A stretch of DNA of 64,000 nucleotides from contig NZ_BMPZ01000008.1 in NCBI RefSeq assembly GCF_014647855.1, positions 62,001 to 126,000 of the forward strand, read 5' to 3'. Of this stretch, positions 48,903-56,619 are shown piece after piece; position 1 is the first letter of the stretch; each line of letters starts with the position of its first letter. The stretch comes from Shewanella gelidii. GTDB taxonomy: Bacteria; Pseudomonadota; Gammaproteobacteria; Enterobacterales; Shewanellaceae. The translations under genes were made by a program, and so were the position numbers. A model generated the notes under the pieces. It had not been told where the DNA came from. It ran no database searches and saw only the letters and a program-made list of their open reading frames with translations.

Positions 48903-50810
48903 TTATACCACTTCTTGCGGATCATTAAAGAAACTGCCTTGGGCGGCAATAATGCCTAGGGCTTGCAAGGTCTGCCACTCTCCCTCTTCCTCGACTCCCT
49001 CGGCCAAGACTTGCACTTGCGTTCGATATAGGCCAGCAACCAAACTCCTCACAAACAACTGGTTTTCCTGACGTAAATGTATTTGTCTAACAACCGCGCG
49101 ATGTAACTTTATCTGATCAAAATGCAATTGCTTAATATATTGCGTACTCACAACTTGCAAGCCGACATGATCAACACAAAGCTTTGCCCCCATCTTACGG
49201 ATCATGTTTAGTGTTGGTTCAAGCGCGTCTTGATGCTGCACGACGACAGACTCACTCACCTCGAAGATTAAACGCTCTGCTAAATGTCGTTGCTCCAATA
49301 AACTTGTCTGCAACCAACGGACAAACGCTCGACTTTTCAAAGAGTCTAGACTCAAATTAATGCTATAAGTTGCATGTTGGTTTTCACGCTTTGTAAGCAA
49401 TGAAAACAATACGTTTTCAATAATTCGCCGCTCAATTTGCGGCATTAAACCGCACTTCACAGCCATTGGAATAAATAGAGTCGCTCGAACTAATTGATTG
49501 CTTCGATCACGAACTCGTGTGAAAACTTCTTTGTGGTCAATGAGCTCCTCACTGTTCACGACATCTTGCGTGAAAGCAACAAATCTCTGCTCAACCAATG
49601 AATTCTCTAAGAAGCTACGCCAACGCACGGACCCCTTTGCCAGCTCGCTGTCAATCACCCCTTTATCATAAATAAACCAGTTACTACTGCCCTGCAATTG
49701 CGCTGCTTTTAAAGCCATATCGGCTTCTTCTAGCAACTGAATTTTGTCATCTCCGGCCTTGAAGTAAGCCCCACCAATATAATAAGTGCTCTCACCTTGC
49801 TTGCCTTCTTGTAGCAAGTTGCTCAGACACACTTTCAATAGTTTAACGGCCAATTGGTCAGCTTCTTTAAGGGAGACTTGAGGAATAACAATTGCAAATT
49901 GATTTGTCGAGCGACGCGCAAAGATCGAGCCTGGCTGAGAATGCAGCAATTGGTTAATACCACTCACGTTGGCGATTAACAGTTCAGAGACCAATTCATG
50001 CCCCAATTGCTGTTGTAGAAAATCGATATCCTCCATCTCTAACAAATACAGCACGCCATGGCCCATCATGCCTTGATGACTCGACAGCGCATCAAGCCTA
50101 TTTTTAAAAAATAGGCGATTACCAATGCGCGTTTCTGTATCTAGAAATGTGTTGGAACGAATAAACTTATCAAACCGTGAACGCTCTTTCTTTGCGTCTA
50201 TCAGCTCTTCCAACAAACGAGTCAGAGCTCGGTTAATAATTCTCGGTTTTCCTGAACCTTTTTTCTCCGCAGCTTTTTCAAACTTCCCTTTGAGAATTAA
50301 ATGACTCCGCGCCGAGAGCTCCTCAACACCATAGAGTTGCTGACTAAACCAGTTAAAGCCAAAGCGAACAAAGAGTAAAACCGCGAGGCTACCAACAAGT
50401 ACAATCATGACTTCATAGATGCCCACTTGATGGCTATCAAAAGGCTGAGGCAAAGCAAGATAGAGCCTGAGAGTTCGCGCGCGGTCAAGGTAACGCTCAT
50501 ACTCAATAAGATTTGTTTTAGGGCTTGAAGACAGATACTCATAATGTAGCGTATCGTTTTGATATAACCGCAACTCAGCGGCATCATAGGCCGATAACAA
50601 AGGCGATAACCATTCATCGAGCTGGCTCGCGTCCTGATGATGATGGCTCAGTAAAACTTGTTCTAAGGTTTCAACTTTGTGCTGTTGCGCTCGATAAGAT
50701 AACTGAACAAAGCTCGTCAGCGCAGTGAGTAAAAACACAAACGCTACCGCGACTAAAGACATTAGCCAAAAACCCGTTAACTTTTTCGTTAACATCCCCG
50801 TCATCTTCAT
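48903..50810 (-). CDS. mshH: MshH/CsrD-like degenerate GGDEF-EAL protein
   Basis: 635 residues. Membrane helix at about 12-32, a periplasmic segment (to about 125), second helix (MIVLVGSLAVLLFVRFGF), then a GGDEF-like domain (DTETRIGNRLFFKNRLD) and an EAL-like domain. The GGDEF site reads SSTNQF-like (RRSTNQFAIVIP) and the EAL site is KEVFTRV in place of EALLR, so neither cyclase nor phosphodiesterase activity is expected. This matches CsrD, which promotes RNase E decay of CsrB/C RNAs. It is the first gene of the MSHA locus. Confidence 0.88.
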   Translation of the reverse strand: MKMTGMLTKKLTGFWLMSLVAVAFVFLLTALTSFVQLSYRAQQHKVETLEQVLLSHHHQDASQLDEWLSPLLSAYDAAELRLYQNDTLHYEYLSSSPKTNLIEYERYLDRARTLRLYLALPQPFDSHQVGIYEVMIVLVGSLAVLLFVRFGFNWFSQQLYGVEELSARSHLILKGKFEKAAEKKGSGKPRIINRALTRLLEELIDAKKERSRFDKFIRSNTFLDTETRIGNRLFFKNRLDALSSHQGMMGHGVLYLLEMEDIDFLQQQLGHELVSELLIANVSGINQLLHSQPGSIFARRSTNQFAIVIPQVSLKEADQLAVKLLKVCLSNLLQEGKQGESTYYIGGAYFKAGDDKIQLLEEADMALKAAQLQGSSNWFIYDKGVIDSELAKGSVRWRSFLENSLVEQRFVAFTQDVVNSEELIDHKEVFTRVRDRSNQLVRATLFIPMAVKCGLMPQIERRIIENVLFSLLTKRENQHATYSINLSLDSLKSRAFVRWLQTSLLEQRHLAERLIFEVSESVVVQHQDALEPTLNMIRKMGAKLCVDHVGLQVVSTQYIKQLHFDQIKLHRAVVRQIHLRQENQLFVRSLVAGLYRTQVQVLAEGVEEEGEWQTLQALGIIAAQGSFFNDPQEVV

Positions 50811-50911
50811 CTTTGCAATCCGCTTAAGTTCTTATTTTTATACTTAGCTGCTCCGTATCGATTATTCAGTAGCCACCTCCAAAAGGCAACATACCATTTA
50901 CATCCAACAAA

Positions 50912-50931
50912 AAAGGAGCCGAAGCTCCTTT
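50912..50931 (-). terminator. intrinsic terminator of the malic enzyme gene
   Basis: AAAGGAGC and GCTCCTTT pair perfectly around a TTCG loop on the minus strand, followed by TTTTG. It lies 89 bases after the malic enzyme stop and before mshH. Confidence 0.88.
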
Positions 50932-51019
50932 ATCAAAGACTTGTAACCAGGTGCGACAGTTGAGCACCTCGATAGGCAAGCACGCCCAATGAATGACACC
51001 CGGCGTTTAGCCTCCCCCG

Positions 51020-52267
51020 CTAGGCCATATAATTGTCAGGCAAGTCGGTAAGCGCTGCGACCCCGGAGTCAATAGCAGCTTTCGCTACGGCTTTGGCAAC
51101 CGCAGGCAATAACCTTGGATCCATTGGCTTAGGAAGAACATAGTCTGCACCAAAGCTTAAAGAGTCTACGCCGTCATAGGCATCCAAGACCGACTGTGGC
51201 ACCGGTTCTTTAGCGATCGCCGCTATCGCATGCACTGCTGCAATTTTCATTTCATCGTTAATTTTTGAAGCGCGCACATCTAAAGCACCACGGAAAATAA
51301 ACGGGAAACATAAAACATTGTTTACTTGGTTAGGATAATCACTTCGGCCAGTTCCCATGATCAAATCTTGGCGTGTGGCATGGGCAAGCTCGGGACTGAT
51401 TTCAGGGTCAGGGTTTGAACAAGCGAAAATAACTGGATTTTCTGCCATTAACGCAATGTCTTCTGGGGCTAAAAGGTCTGCTCCAGATAGCCCTAAAAAT
51501 ACATCGGCACCTTGAATTACGTCTTGAAGTGTTCGTTTATCCGTATTATTGGCAAACAAAGCTTTATATTCATTAATATCTTCACGACGCGTATGCAGAA
51601 CCCCTTTGCGATCGAGCATATAAACGTTTTCTCGCAGCGCACCACATTTCACGAGCATCGTCATACATGCGATTGCTGCAGCGCCCGCTCCCATACAAAC
51701 AAATATTGCGGTTTCAATGCTCTTGCCTTGGATTTCTAGCGCATTAATCATTCCAGCAGCCGTTACGATCGCAGTTCCATGCTGATCATCATGGAAAACA
51801 GGGACATTGCAGCGTTCAATTAACTGTTTTTCGATTTCAAAGCACTCTGGCGCTTTGATATCTTCAAGGTTTACGCCACCAAAAGTATCCGCAATCGCTT
51901 CCACCGTATTCACAAATTCTTCAGGTGTTCGATGCTTCACTTCAATATCAACCCCATCAATATTGGCAAAATGCTTAAAAAGAAGCGCCTTGCCTTCCAT
52001 GACGGGCTTAGATGCCAAAGGGCCAAGATTTCCCAATCCAAGAATTGCTGTTCCATTTGAAATCACTGCAACACTATTTCCTTTATTCGTGTAACGATAA
52101 GCATCATCAGGTTGAGAGGCAATTTCGCGCACAGGCTCCGCTACGCCGGGGCTGTAGGCCAGTGCTAAATCTAAGCTCGTTTGAGCAGGCTTGGTAATAC
52201 TAACGGCGGTTTTACCTGGTACGGGGAATTCATGATAATCGAGTGCTTGCTGACGTATATCTGCCAT
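51020..52267 (-). CDS. NADP-type malic enzyme (oxaloacetate-decarboxylating), short form
   Basis: 415 residues. It converts malate to pyruvate and CO2 with reduction of a pyridine nucleotide. Motifs: YSPGVAEPVREI near 33, the metal-binding VFHDDQHGTAIV near 155, the nucleotide-binding VCMGAGAAAIACMTML near 190, and ACSNPDPEISP near 280. It lacks the C-terminal phosphotransacetylase domain of E. coli MaeB (759 residues), as in Vibrio and Bacillus-type short enzymes. A TTGACA promoter and a GntR-type palindrome lie just upstream, so it may be repressed by an organic-acid- or acyl-CoA-sensing factor. Confidence 0.92.
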   Translation of the reverse strand: MADIRQQALDYHEFPVPGKTAVSITKPAQTSLDLALAYSPGVAEPVREIASQPDDAYRYTNKGNSVAVISNGTAILGLGNLGPLASKPVMEGKALLFKHFANIDGVDIEVKHRTPEEFVNTVEAIADTFGGVNLEDIKAPECFEIEKQLIERCNVPVFHDDQHGTAIVTAAGMINALEIQGKSIETAIFVCMGAGAAAIACMTMLVKCGALRENVYMLDRKGVLHTRREDINEYKALFANNTDKRTLQDVIQGADVFLGLSGADLLAPEDIALMAENPVIFACSNPDPEISPELAHATRQDLIMGTGRSDYPNQVNNVLCFPFIFRGALDVRASKINDEMKIAAVHAIAAIAKEPVPQSVLDAYDGVDSLSFGADYVLPKPMDPRLLPAVAKAVAKAAIDSGVAALTDLPDNYMA

Positions 52268-52288
52268 TTTTATGTCCTGAAACGCGAT

Positions 52289-52320
52289 ATTTTATTAGAG
52301 TTCTAAGGGTCAGTTGTCAA
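52289..52320 (-). promoter_or_regulatory. promoter of the malic enzyme gene
   Basis: On the minus strand a perfect -35 TTGACA (52315-52320) is followed by a weak TAATAA at 17-base spacing (52292-52297) or a better TAAAAT at 20-base spacing (52289-52294). The operator candidate at 52320-52334 touches the -35. Confidence 0.5.
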
Positions 52321-52334
52321 TTGGTCATACCATT
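52320..52334. promoter_or_regulatory. GntR-type (FadR/PdhR-like) operator candidate
   Basis: ATTGGTCATACCATT is a near-palindrome with the TGGT-N3-ACCA core typical of FadR-subfamily GntR regulators, including FadR and PdhR. A second looser copy, TGGTTGCTACCA, lies at 52366-52377. Both are upstream of the malic enzyme gene. The regulator itself is not in this window. Confidence 0.45.
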
Positions 52335-52709
52335 GTTCTGCTTCATGAAAAAGCACATTAACAACTGGTTGCTACCATACGCCGATCAAGTCAGTTTTTA
52401 AACACTTCTAAGGAAATTTTCACTATTCAGAGGAAATATCTTAGTAAAGTGTTTTTTTTTACACTTATCCAAAGCCCATCAGACAAAATGCGATAACTTA
52501 TCCGCAAAAAATATACATAAGAATATGGCAATACTTCAGAGGAGAGGTCGGAAATCAATCTACAGCTTTCAATCGCTCAAGGGCTGAGAACCCCGACTTT
52601 GTGTATCTGTGGGATTTGTTTCTTGTTTGAGCAAGGGATGGAATGCCGCACACAAACGACAGCGAGAGGACACTTTTCTAGATCGAAACCAAAGCCAAAC
52701 ATACTAAAA

Positions 52710-53327
52710 CTATATTTGTGCTTGCAAAAAACGATGCAGTTTTGCCTTTGGAGTACGTGATAGCTTTTGCATCATCGCAAATGTTGGTTGTTTCACTTGA
52801 TACTCAGTCGCTAGGTCGTTGAGCATCGTTAACCATAATTGGGCGGTAACCTGTGCATCTGCTAACGCTCGGTGAAATACCCCGTCATTCGCAATCGACT
52901 TATAAGAAACTAAACTGGCTAACTTATGATTTGGCGCATCAGGATACAGGCGGCGTGCGATGAGCATCGAACATGCGAACTCTCCGCCATAACCGCGGCC
53001 GATGACGTCCAACTCTGCATCAAGAAAACGTTGATCAAAGCTTGCATTGTGGGCAATCAGGTTTGCATCCCCGATAAAATCGGCAAATTGATCCATCACT
53101 TCTTCACAGCTTGGCGCATGGGCCAACATGCCATTGCGAATCCCCGTGTATTCCTCAATAAATGAATTGATTGCAAAGCCTGGATTCATTAACTGCTGAA
53201 AACTGCCCGTTATTTCTCCTTGTTCAATACGAACGGCACCGACTTCAATTGCCCGGTCACCCATTGTTGGTGATAGTCCGGTAGTTTCGAAATCGAGAAC
53301 AACGACTGAGTTTGCTGGATCGCTCAC
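52710..53327 (-). CDS. DEDD-family 3'-5' exonuclease (DnaQ-like)
   Basis: 205 residues from a GTG start at 53327. Exo I motif VVLDFETTGLSP (Asp and Glu ligands) near 10-21, Exo II AHNASFDQRFLD near 93, Exo III HRALADAQVT near 152-161, so all catalytic acidic residues plus the His of DEDDh enzymes are present. It resembles the proofreading subunit epsilon-like stand-alone exonucleases such as the PolC-type homologues. Which nucleic acid it trims is unknown. The gene seems monocistronic. Confidence 0.88.
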   Translation of the reverse strand: MSDPANSVVVLDFETTGLSPTMGDRAIEVGAVRIEQGEITGSFQQLMNPGFAINSFIEEYTGIRNGMLAHAPSCEEVMDQFADFIGDANLIAHNASFDQRFLDAELDVIGRGYGGEFACSMLIARRLYPDAPNHKLASLVSYKSIANDGVFHRALADAQVTAQLWLTMLNDLATEYQVKQPTFAMMQKLSRTPKAKLHRFLQAQI

Positions 53328-53419
53328 GGTAAGACTCTATGACAAAATAAAACACCATGATAACTGCTAGCAGCTATGGCTGCCTAGCACCTTGACTATT
53401 TACCTTAGCTTTTGAAAGT

Positions 53420-53460
53420 GAACAGTGTGAACGTCGGAGAACTCGAGAACCACACTGTTC
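53420..53460. repeat. 10-bp inverted repeat with 21-base loop
   Basis: GAACAGTGTG and CACACTGTTC are exact reverse complements. It lies between the glycosyltransferase stop and the exonuclease start. There is no clear U-run after either arm, so it may be an operator or a weak terminator. Confidence 0.5.
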
Positions 53461-53524
53461 CTTTGAGTTGCAATGCACACTTTAAGAATATAAGTCGCTT
53501 AATAAACAACGATACAAAAATGGC

Positions 53525-54568
53525 TTACTTTTTACGCCAAGTCGCGGGAAGGTCAACCTGCTGCCAAAGAGATTGACACAACTGCTGTCGGTTATGCCAA
53601 TCTCCCACCAACAGCCAATCAACGAGAGCATCACCAACCTGCGGATAGGCAATAGGCTCTGGTGACGGTGACTTTAACCACCGTTTAACTGCCTGCAGAT
53701 CTAAATGAGACATGCCGTCAGCTGCACCAAGCAATTGGAGCGCAGCCAAATTCGAGAGTTGTTCAAATTGCCCGAGCACAGGCTTGATTAATAGTTTTTT
53801 CCCCAAGGTCAATGCTTCACTAATAAGCTCAAATCCTGCACTGCTAATCACGCCATCACATTGCGCGAGGTGCTGCTTAAAACCTTCTCGACTAAAGCCA
53901 AACCACGTTACATTATCGGGAATATGTTGCGGCTGTATACCGTGATACACCCAAAACTTTTGAGTTGGCATTTGTGCTAACAAACTGACTATCGCTACAG
54001 GATTCTCAAAGGGAAGATACACTAGGATCGCATTATCTAGATGCGCTCGTGGCTCGGCAGTATCCACAAAAGGCGGTAGAATCTCAAAACCAAAATGATG
54101 CCAATGACAACCAAGAGAAATATCTGTTGGTGCAAAATAGTTGAGCAACACCTCGTTAAACCAATGGTTACCGATCTTGGGAACATCATACTTAAGCGCT
54201 GCTTGATGGCTGATCCCAACCGACGGTATCCCTTGCCGCTTTGCCGCCCACGCCGATAAGGGTTCATAGTCATTCAGCACCAAGTCATAGCCAGCTAAGT
54301 CTAAATCATGGACATCCTTAAGTGTTCGCACCAGTGAATTTTGTAAAGCTGTATTCAGCAACTGCACTTCACCATTACGCGTCGCGAATGTTAATCCTGG
54401 CTGCACCTGATAGTTGCCAAAACACTGCATATCAAAAAATTGATTGGGCTGACGACCAGAAAAGAAAAAGTCCACGGCAATATGCTTACGGTGTAAAGCT
54501 GCAGCCATTAACCTAGCTCGAGTCAAATGCCCATTCCCTGTGCCTTGAATGCCGTATAGAATTTTCAA
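53525..54568 (-). CDS. glycosyltransferase-like protein of the MJ1255/VC2487 family
   Basis: 347 residues from a TTG at 54568 preceded by AAGGAG; the open frame extends to 54787 but that part overlaps the PAP2 gene in another frame and has no family features. The N-terminus ILYGIQGTGNGHLTRA is typical of GT-B type MurG/UGT-like glycosyltransferases, with the second domain around residues 180-330 (GVISSAGFELISEALTLGKKLLIKP, the donor-binding region). Substrate unknown. Fifty-three bases lie between it and the PAP2 gene, a pairing that suggests a shared lipid-linked sugar pathway. Confidence 0.85.
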   Translation of the reverse strand: MKILYGIQGTGNGHLTRARLMAAALHRKHIAVDFFFSGRQPNQFFDMQCFGNYQVQPGLTFATRNGEVQLLNTALQNSLVRTLKDVHDLDLAGYDLVLNDYEPLSAWAAKRQGIPSVGISHQAALKYDVPKIGNHWFNEVLLNYFAPTDISLGCHWHHFGFEILPPFVDTAEPRAHLDNAILVYLPFENPVAIVSLLAQMPTQKFWVYHGIQPQHIPDNVTWFGFSREGFKQHLAQCDGVISSAGFELISEALTLGKKLLIKPVLGQFEQLSNLAALQLLGAADGMSHLDLQAVKRWLKSPSPEPIAYPQVGDALVDWLLVGDWHNRQQLCQSLWQQVDLPATWRKK

Positions 54569-54621
54569 TGTACACTCCTTGTCTCTATTGAGCGGATTCC
54601 GCTTACAGCGCTTAAATTCTC

Positions 54622-55137
54622 TTAAAAAAATAAAAACTGCGCTAGGTTGACACTGGCAACCCCTAACGCAATGCCTGCCACGATATCCAGAGGAAAGTGT
54701 ACCGCCAAGACCACACGAGATAGCCCGATGGCCAATGCCCAAGCAAGGGCAATCCACATGAAACTTGGAAACACGATGACAATACAAGACGCCATCACAA
54801 AAGCAGCCGCGGTGTGGCCTGAAGGCAGACTGAATTTGTCTGACGGCTCAAAAATGCTATCAATACCAAGCGAGAGATGACACGGACGCGTACGACGAAT
54901 TGAGTTTTTAAGCGCAAAATAGAGAGGCAAATCAATCAGATAAGAGGCAATTGCGAGGTTAAAGAGCTGCAAGCCGGAAGGATCAAATACAACAAACCCA
55001 AACGCAATGTAGAGATAAAACGGGCCATCCCCAGTCCAAGATATGAAGCGAGCGGCTGACTGCAAACCGTGACGCTGGGCGGTTTCTGTTGCCCATAAGA
55101 ACATTCTCTCATCGGCACGAGTTAAGTGTTCGAACAT
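54622..55137 (-). CDS. PAP2 family membrane phosphatase
   Basis: 171 residues, about five membrane helices. The three PAP2 motifs are complete: KNSIRRTRP near 77, PSGHTAA near 105, and SRVVLAVHFPLD near 143, with the catalytic His residues and Arg. The family removes phosphate from lipid phosphates such as undecaprenyl pyrophosphate or phosphatidic acid. The ATG follows directly after a U6 tract of a terminator-like hairpin that also contains the only Shine-Dalgarno sequence, an odd arrangement listed separately. Confidence 0.92.
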   Translation of the reverse strand: MFEHLTRADERMFLWATETAQRHGLQSAARFISWTGDGPFYLYIAFGFVVFDPSGLQLFNLAIASYLIDLPLYFALKNSIRRTRPCHLSLGIDSIFEPSDKFSLPSGHTAAAFVMASCIVIVFPSFMWIALAWALAIGLSRVVLAVHFPLDIVAGIALGVASVNLAQFLFF

Positions 55138-55172
55138 AAAAAAGGCTCCTAGTTAGCAATGAACTAGAAGCC
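55138..55172 (-). terminator. terminator-like hairpin overlapping the PAP2 ribosome-binding site
   Basis: On the minus strand GGCTTCTAGTT and AACTAGGAGCC form an 11-bp stem with one U-G pair and a 7-base loop, followed by TTTTTT and then directly by the PAP2 ATG. The AGGAG within the 3' arm is the only Shine-Dalgarno candidate. Folding would both end transcription and hide the ribosome site. The pairing is good only in the minus-strand RNA. Confidence 0.7.
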
Positions 55173-55218
55173 TAAGTAAAGCCTATTACGAGTAAGTTAC
55201 GTCTTCCCTAAAGTTTTA

Positions 55219-55237
55219 TGACACATTCACTGTGTCA
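55219..55237 (-). terminator. short inverted repeat just after the YgjV-like gene
   Basis: TGACACA and TGTGTCA form a 7-bp stem with a 5-base loop, directly after the stop codon at 55238. The downstream minus-strand sequence TAAAACTTT is poor in U, so function as a terminator is uncertain. Confidence 0.35.
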
Positions 55238-55492
55238 CTATGCTGCAACTGGCTCTTCTTTTTGTACTTTGCTACGTGCAAGCTTGACCAAATGGTACAC
55301 ATTGATACAAGCTACAAATGCGTTCATGCCAGCCACAGGCCAAGCCGCAATTGCAATTCCGTAAGCAACAAAGAGTGAACAACCCACAAAATTAAGGCAA
55401 CGTAACCAGACGATGTTCTTCATCATCAGTGAAATTGCCACCATAACTGAAGCCATATATCCCACGACTTCAACGATATCTAAACCTTCCAT
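55238..55492 (-). CDS. small inner membrane protein, YgjV-like
   Basis: 84 residues from ATG 55492, which follows AGAGGTG; the ATG at 55519 has no ribosome site. Three hydrophobic segments are visible (GYMASVMVAISLMM, LNFVGCSLFVAYGIAIAAWP, NAFVACINVYHLVKL). The length and the IVWLRCLNFVGCSLFVAYG type sequence resemble YgjV-like small inner-membrane proteins, of unknown function. It is separated from the PAP2 gene by two hairpins, so the two genes may not be a simple operon. Confidence 0.65.
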   Translation of the reverse strand: MEGLDIVEVVGYMASVMVAISLMMKNIVWLRCLNFVGCSLFVAYGIAIAAWPVAGMNAFVACINVYHLVKLARSKVQKEEPVAA

Positions 55493-55631
55493 AAGGCACC
55501 TCTTGAGGCCCTCTGCCATCCATAAGCTTGTTTGAGGGATCCTTGCCCCTAAAGCAATTTAAATTAAAGTTAAATTGAATTCGGGCCTATGCTAGCAAAA
55601 CTGTGACACTATTTGTAATTAAAAAACGTTA

Positions 55632-55637
55632 TATAAT
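55632..55637 (+). promoter_or_regulatory. -10 element of the rraA leader promoter
   Basis: Perfect TATAAT within TTATATAATG. The -35 is weak, with no TTGACA at the right distance. Transcription from here would give a leader of about 170 bases before rraA. Confidence 0.45.
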
Positions 55638-55673
55638 GACGCGGCTCAAACTTTAATCGTTATAAGGCAGGTA

Positions 55674-55784
55674 TTGACGGAATTTTACTACCATTTCTGT
55701 TTGGGACTGATTTTCTACCACAGCGTGATTGAACACGCTTTTCTTTTTATGAATCCCTTATATACTCGAATGAAATCAAGGTGA
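55674..55784 (+). CDS. candidate leader ORF upstream of rraA
   Basis: 36 codons from TTG 55674, preceded by AAGGCAGG. The product begins (M)TEFYYHFCLGLIFYHSVIEH and is rich in aromatic residues. It spans the hairpin at 55722-55742 and ends 33 bases before rraA. It may be a leader peptide whose translation affects the hairpin, or chance. No homologue is recognised. Confidence 0.25.
   Translation: MTEFYYHFCLGLIFYHSVIEHAFLFMNPLYTRMKSR
55722..55748 (+). terminator. leader terminator upstream of rraA
   Basis: AGCGTG and CACGCT form a 6-bp stem with loop ATTGAA, followed by TTTCTTTTT. It lies about 70 bases before rraA on the same strand, between the promoter candidate and the gene. Confidence 0.5.
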
Positions 55785-55817
55785 TTTCACCTCGCTTCGA
55801 AAAACAGGAGAGTAACT

Positions 55818-56303
55818 ATGGAATACAACACCTCAGAACTTTGCGACATGTATCTTGATGTCGTTGATGTTGTGGAACCCATGTTTAGTAATTATGGGGG
55901 TTGTAGCTCATTTGGCGGTGCAATTAGCACAGTAAAATGCTTCGAAGACAACGGACTCATTGTCGAAGTCTTACAGCAAGATGGCCAAGGTCGAGTCCTG
56001 TTAATTGACGGTGGGGGCTCTCTTCGGCGCGCACTTATTGATTCCACTATTGTTGAGCTCGCCGTAACCAATAACTGGGAAGGGATTGTTGTTTACGGTT
56101 CCGTTCGCGATGTCGACGCGATTGAAGAAATGGATATTGGAATTCAAGCCATGGCTTCCATCCCGGTTGGCGCAGATACGCAAGGGAGCGGAGAATCAGA
56201 TATACCAGTCAATTTTGGCGGCGTTACTTTCTTACCTGATGATCATATTTATGCCGACAATACTGGGATTATTCTTTCACCCGAAGCATTAGATATCGAA
56301 TAA
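55818..56303 (+). CDS. rraA: ribonuclease E activity regulator RraA
   Basis: 161 residues, full length. The opening [20 protein letters not shown] and the [22 protein letters not shown] segment near 77-100 are typical. RraA binds RNase E and inhibits its activity as a trimeric protein related in fold to aldolase-like HMG/CHA aldolases. A good AGGAGAG ribosome site precedes it. No menA lies beside it, unlike in E. coli. The leader seems to carry a promoter and a terminator. Confidence 0.95.
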   Translation: MEYNTSELCDMYLDVVDVVEPMFSNYGGCSSFGGAISTVKCFEDNGLIVEVLQQDGQGRVLLIDGGGSLRRALIDSTIVELAVTNNWEGIVVYGSVRDVDAIEEMDIGIQAMASIPVGADTQGSGESDIPVNFGGVTFLPDDHIYADNTGIILSPEALDIE

Positions 56304-56323
56304 GTCATGCTGCAAAAATGACT

Positions 56324-56347
56324 CAAAGCCAGCCTTTGCTGGCTTTG
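56324..56347 (+). terminator. hairpin downstream of rraA
   Basis: CAAAGCCAGC and GCTGGCTTTG form a perfect 10-bp stem with a 4-base loop, 20 bases after the rraA stop. The T-run is part of the 3' arm. Confidence 0.7.
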
Positions 56348-56619
56348 AACTTATCTGTGCAAAACAAAAATAGCCTTTAGCAGAGTTATCGACAGATTTT
56401 AAGCATCCATAATTCAACGTAAACCTCGGTCTCAAAGCAAGCCACAAATCGCGATTATTTCCAGCTCACATCCATCCCCAAAATATCGGTTTCCTAACAA
56501 CAATGAAGGATGATATTGAAATTAACTCAAGATCTGCGCAGTATTTAGCGAACCAGCAGAACTAACAGAAAGTTGCTTAGAACAATTAAAAGCCCGAACT
56601 TTCATATAATTATTGTGCC
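56348..56619. other. gap between rraA and the arginase-family gene
   Basis: 272 bases without a gene or recognised RNA (316 counted from the rraA stop). TATAAT at 56605-56610 lies so close to the ATG at 56620 that a transcript from it would begin at or next to that codon. Confidence 0.4.

Larger units (their letters stand above)
52268..52709. other. 442-base intergenic region upstream of the malic enzyme
   Basis: Contains the promoter and operator listed separately and a T9 run at 52452-52460 inside a weak 6-bp inverted repeat. The rest, up to the exonuclease stop at 52710, shows no gene, RNA gene or clear terminator to my reading. Confidence 0.5.

Noticed and set aside
52447..52466. AAGTGT-T8-ACACTT repeat as a terminator or operator
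   Set aside because: The stem is only 6 bp with a poly-T loop and no gene end nearby; probably chance.
54569..54787. N-terminal 73-codon extension of the glycosyltransferase frame
   Set aside because: It overlaps the PAP2 gene in another frame, is Cys/Arg-rich without family features, and the TTG with AAGGAG at 54568 gives a proper start.
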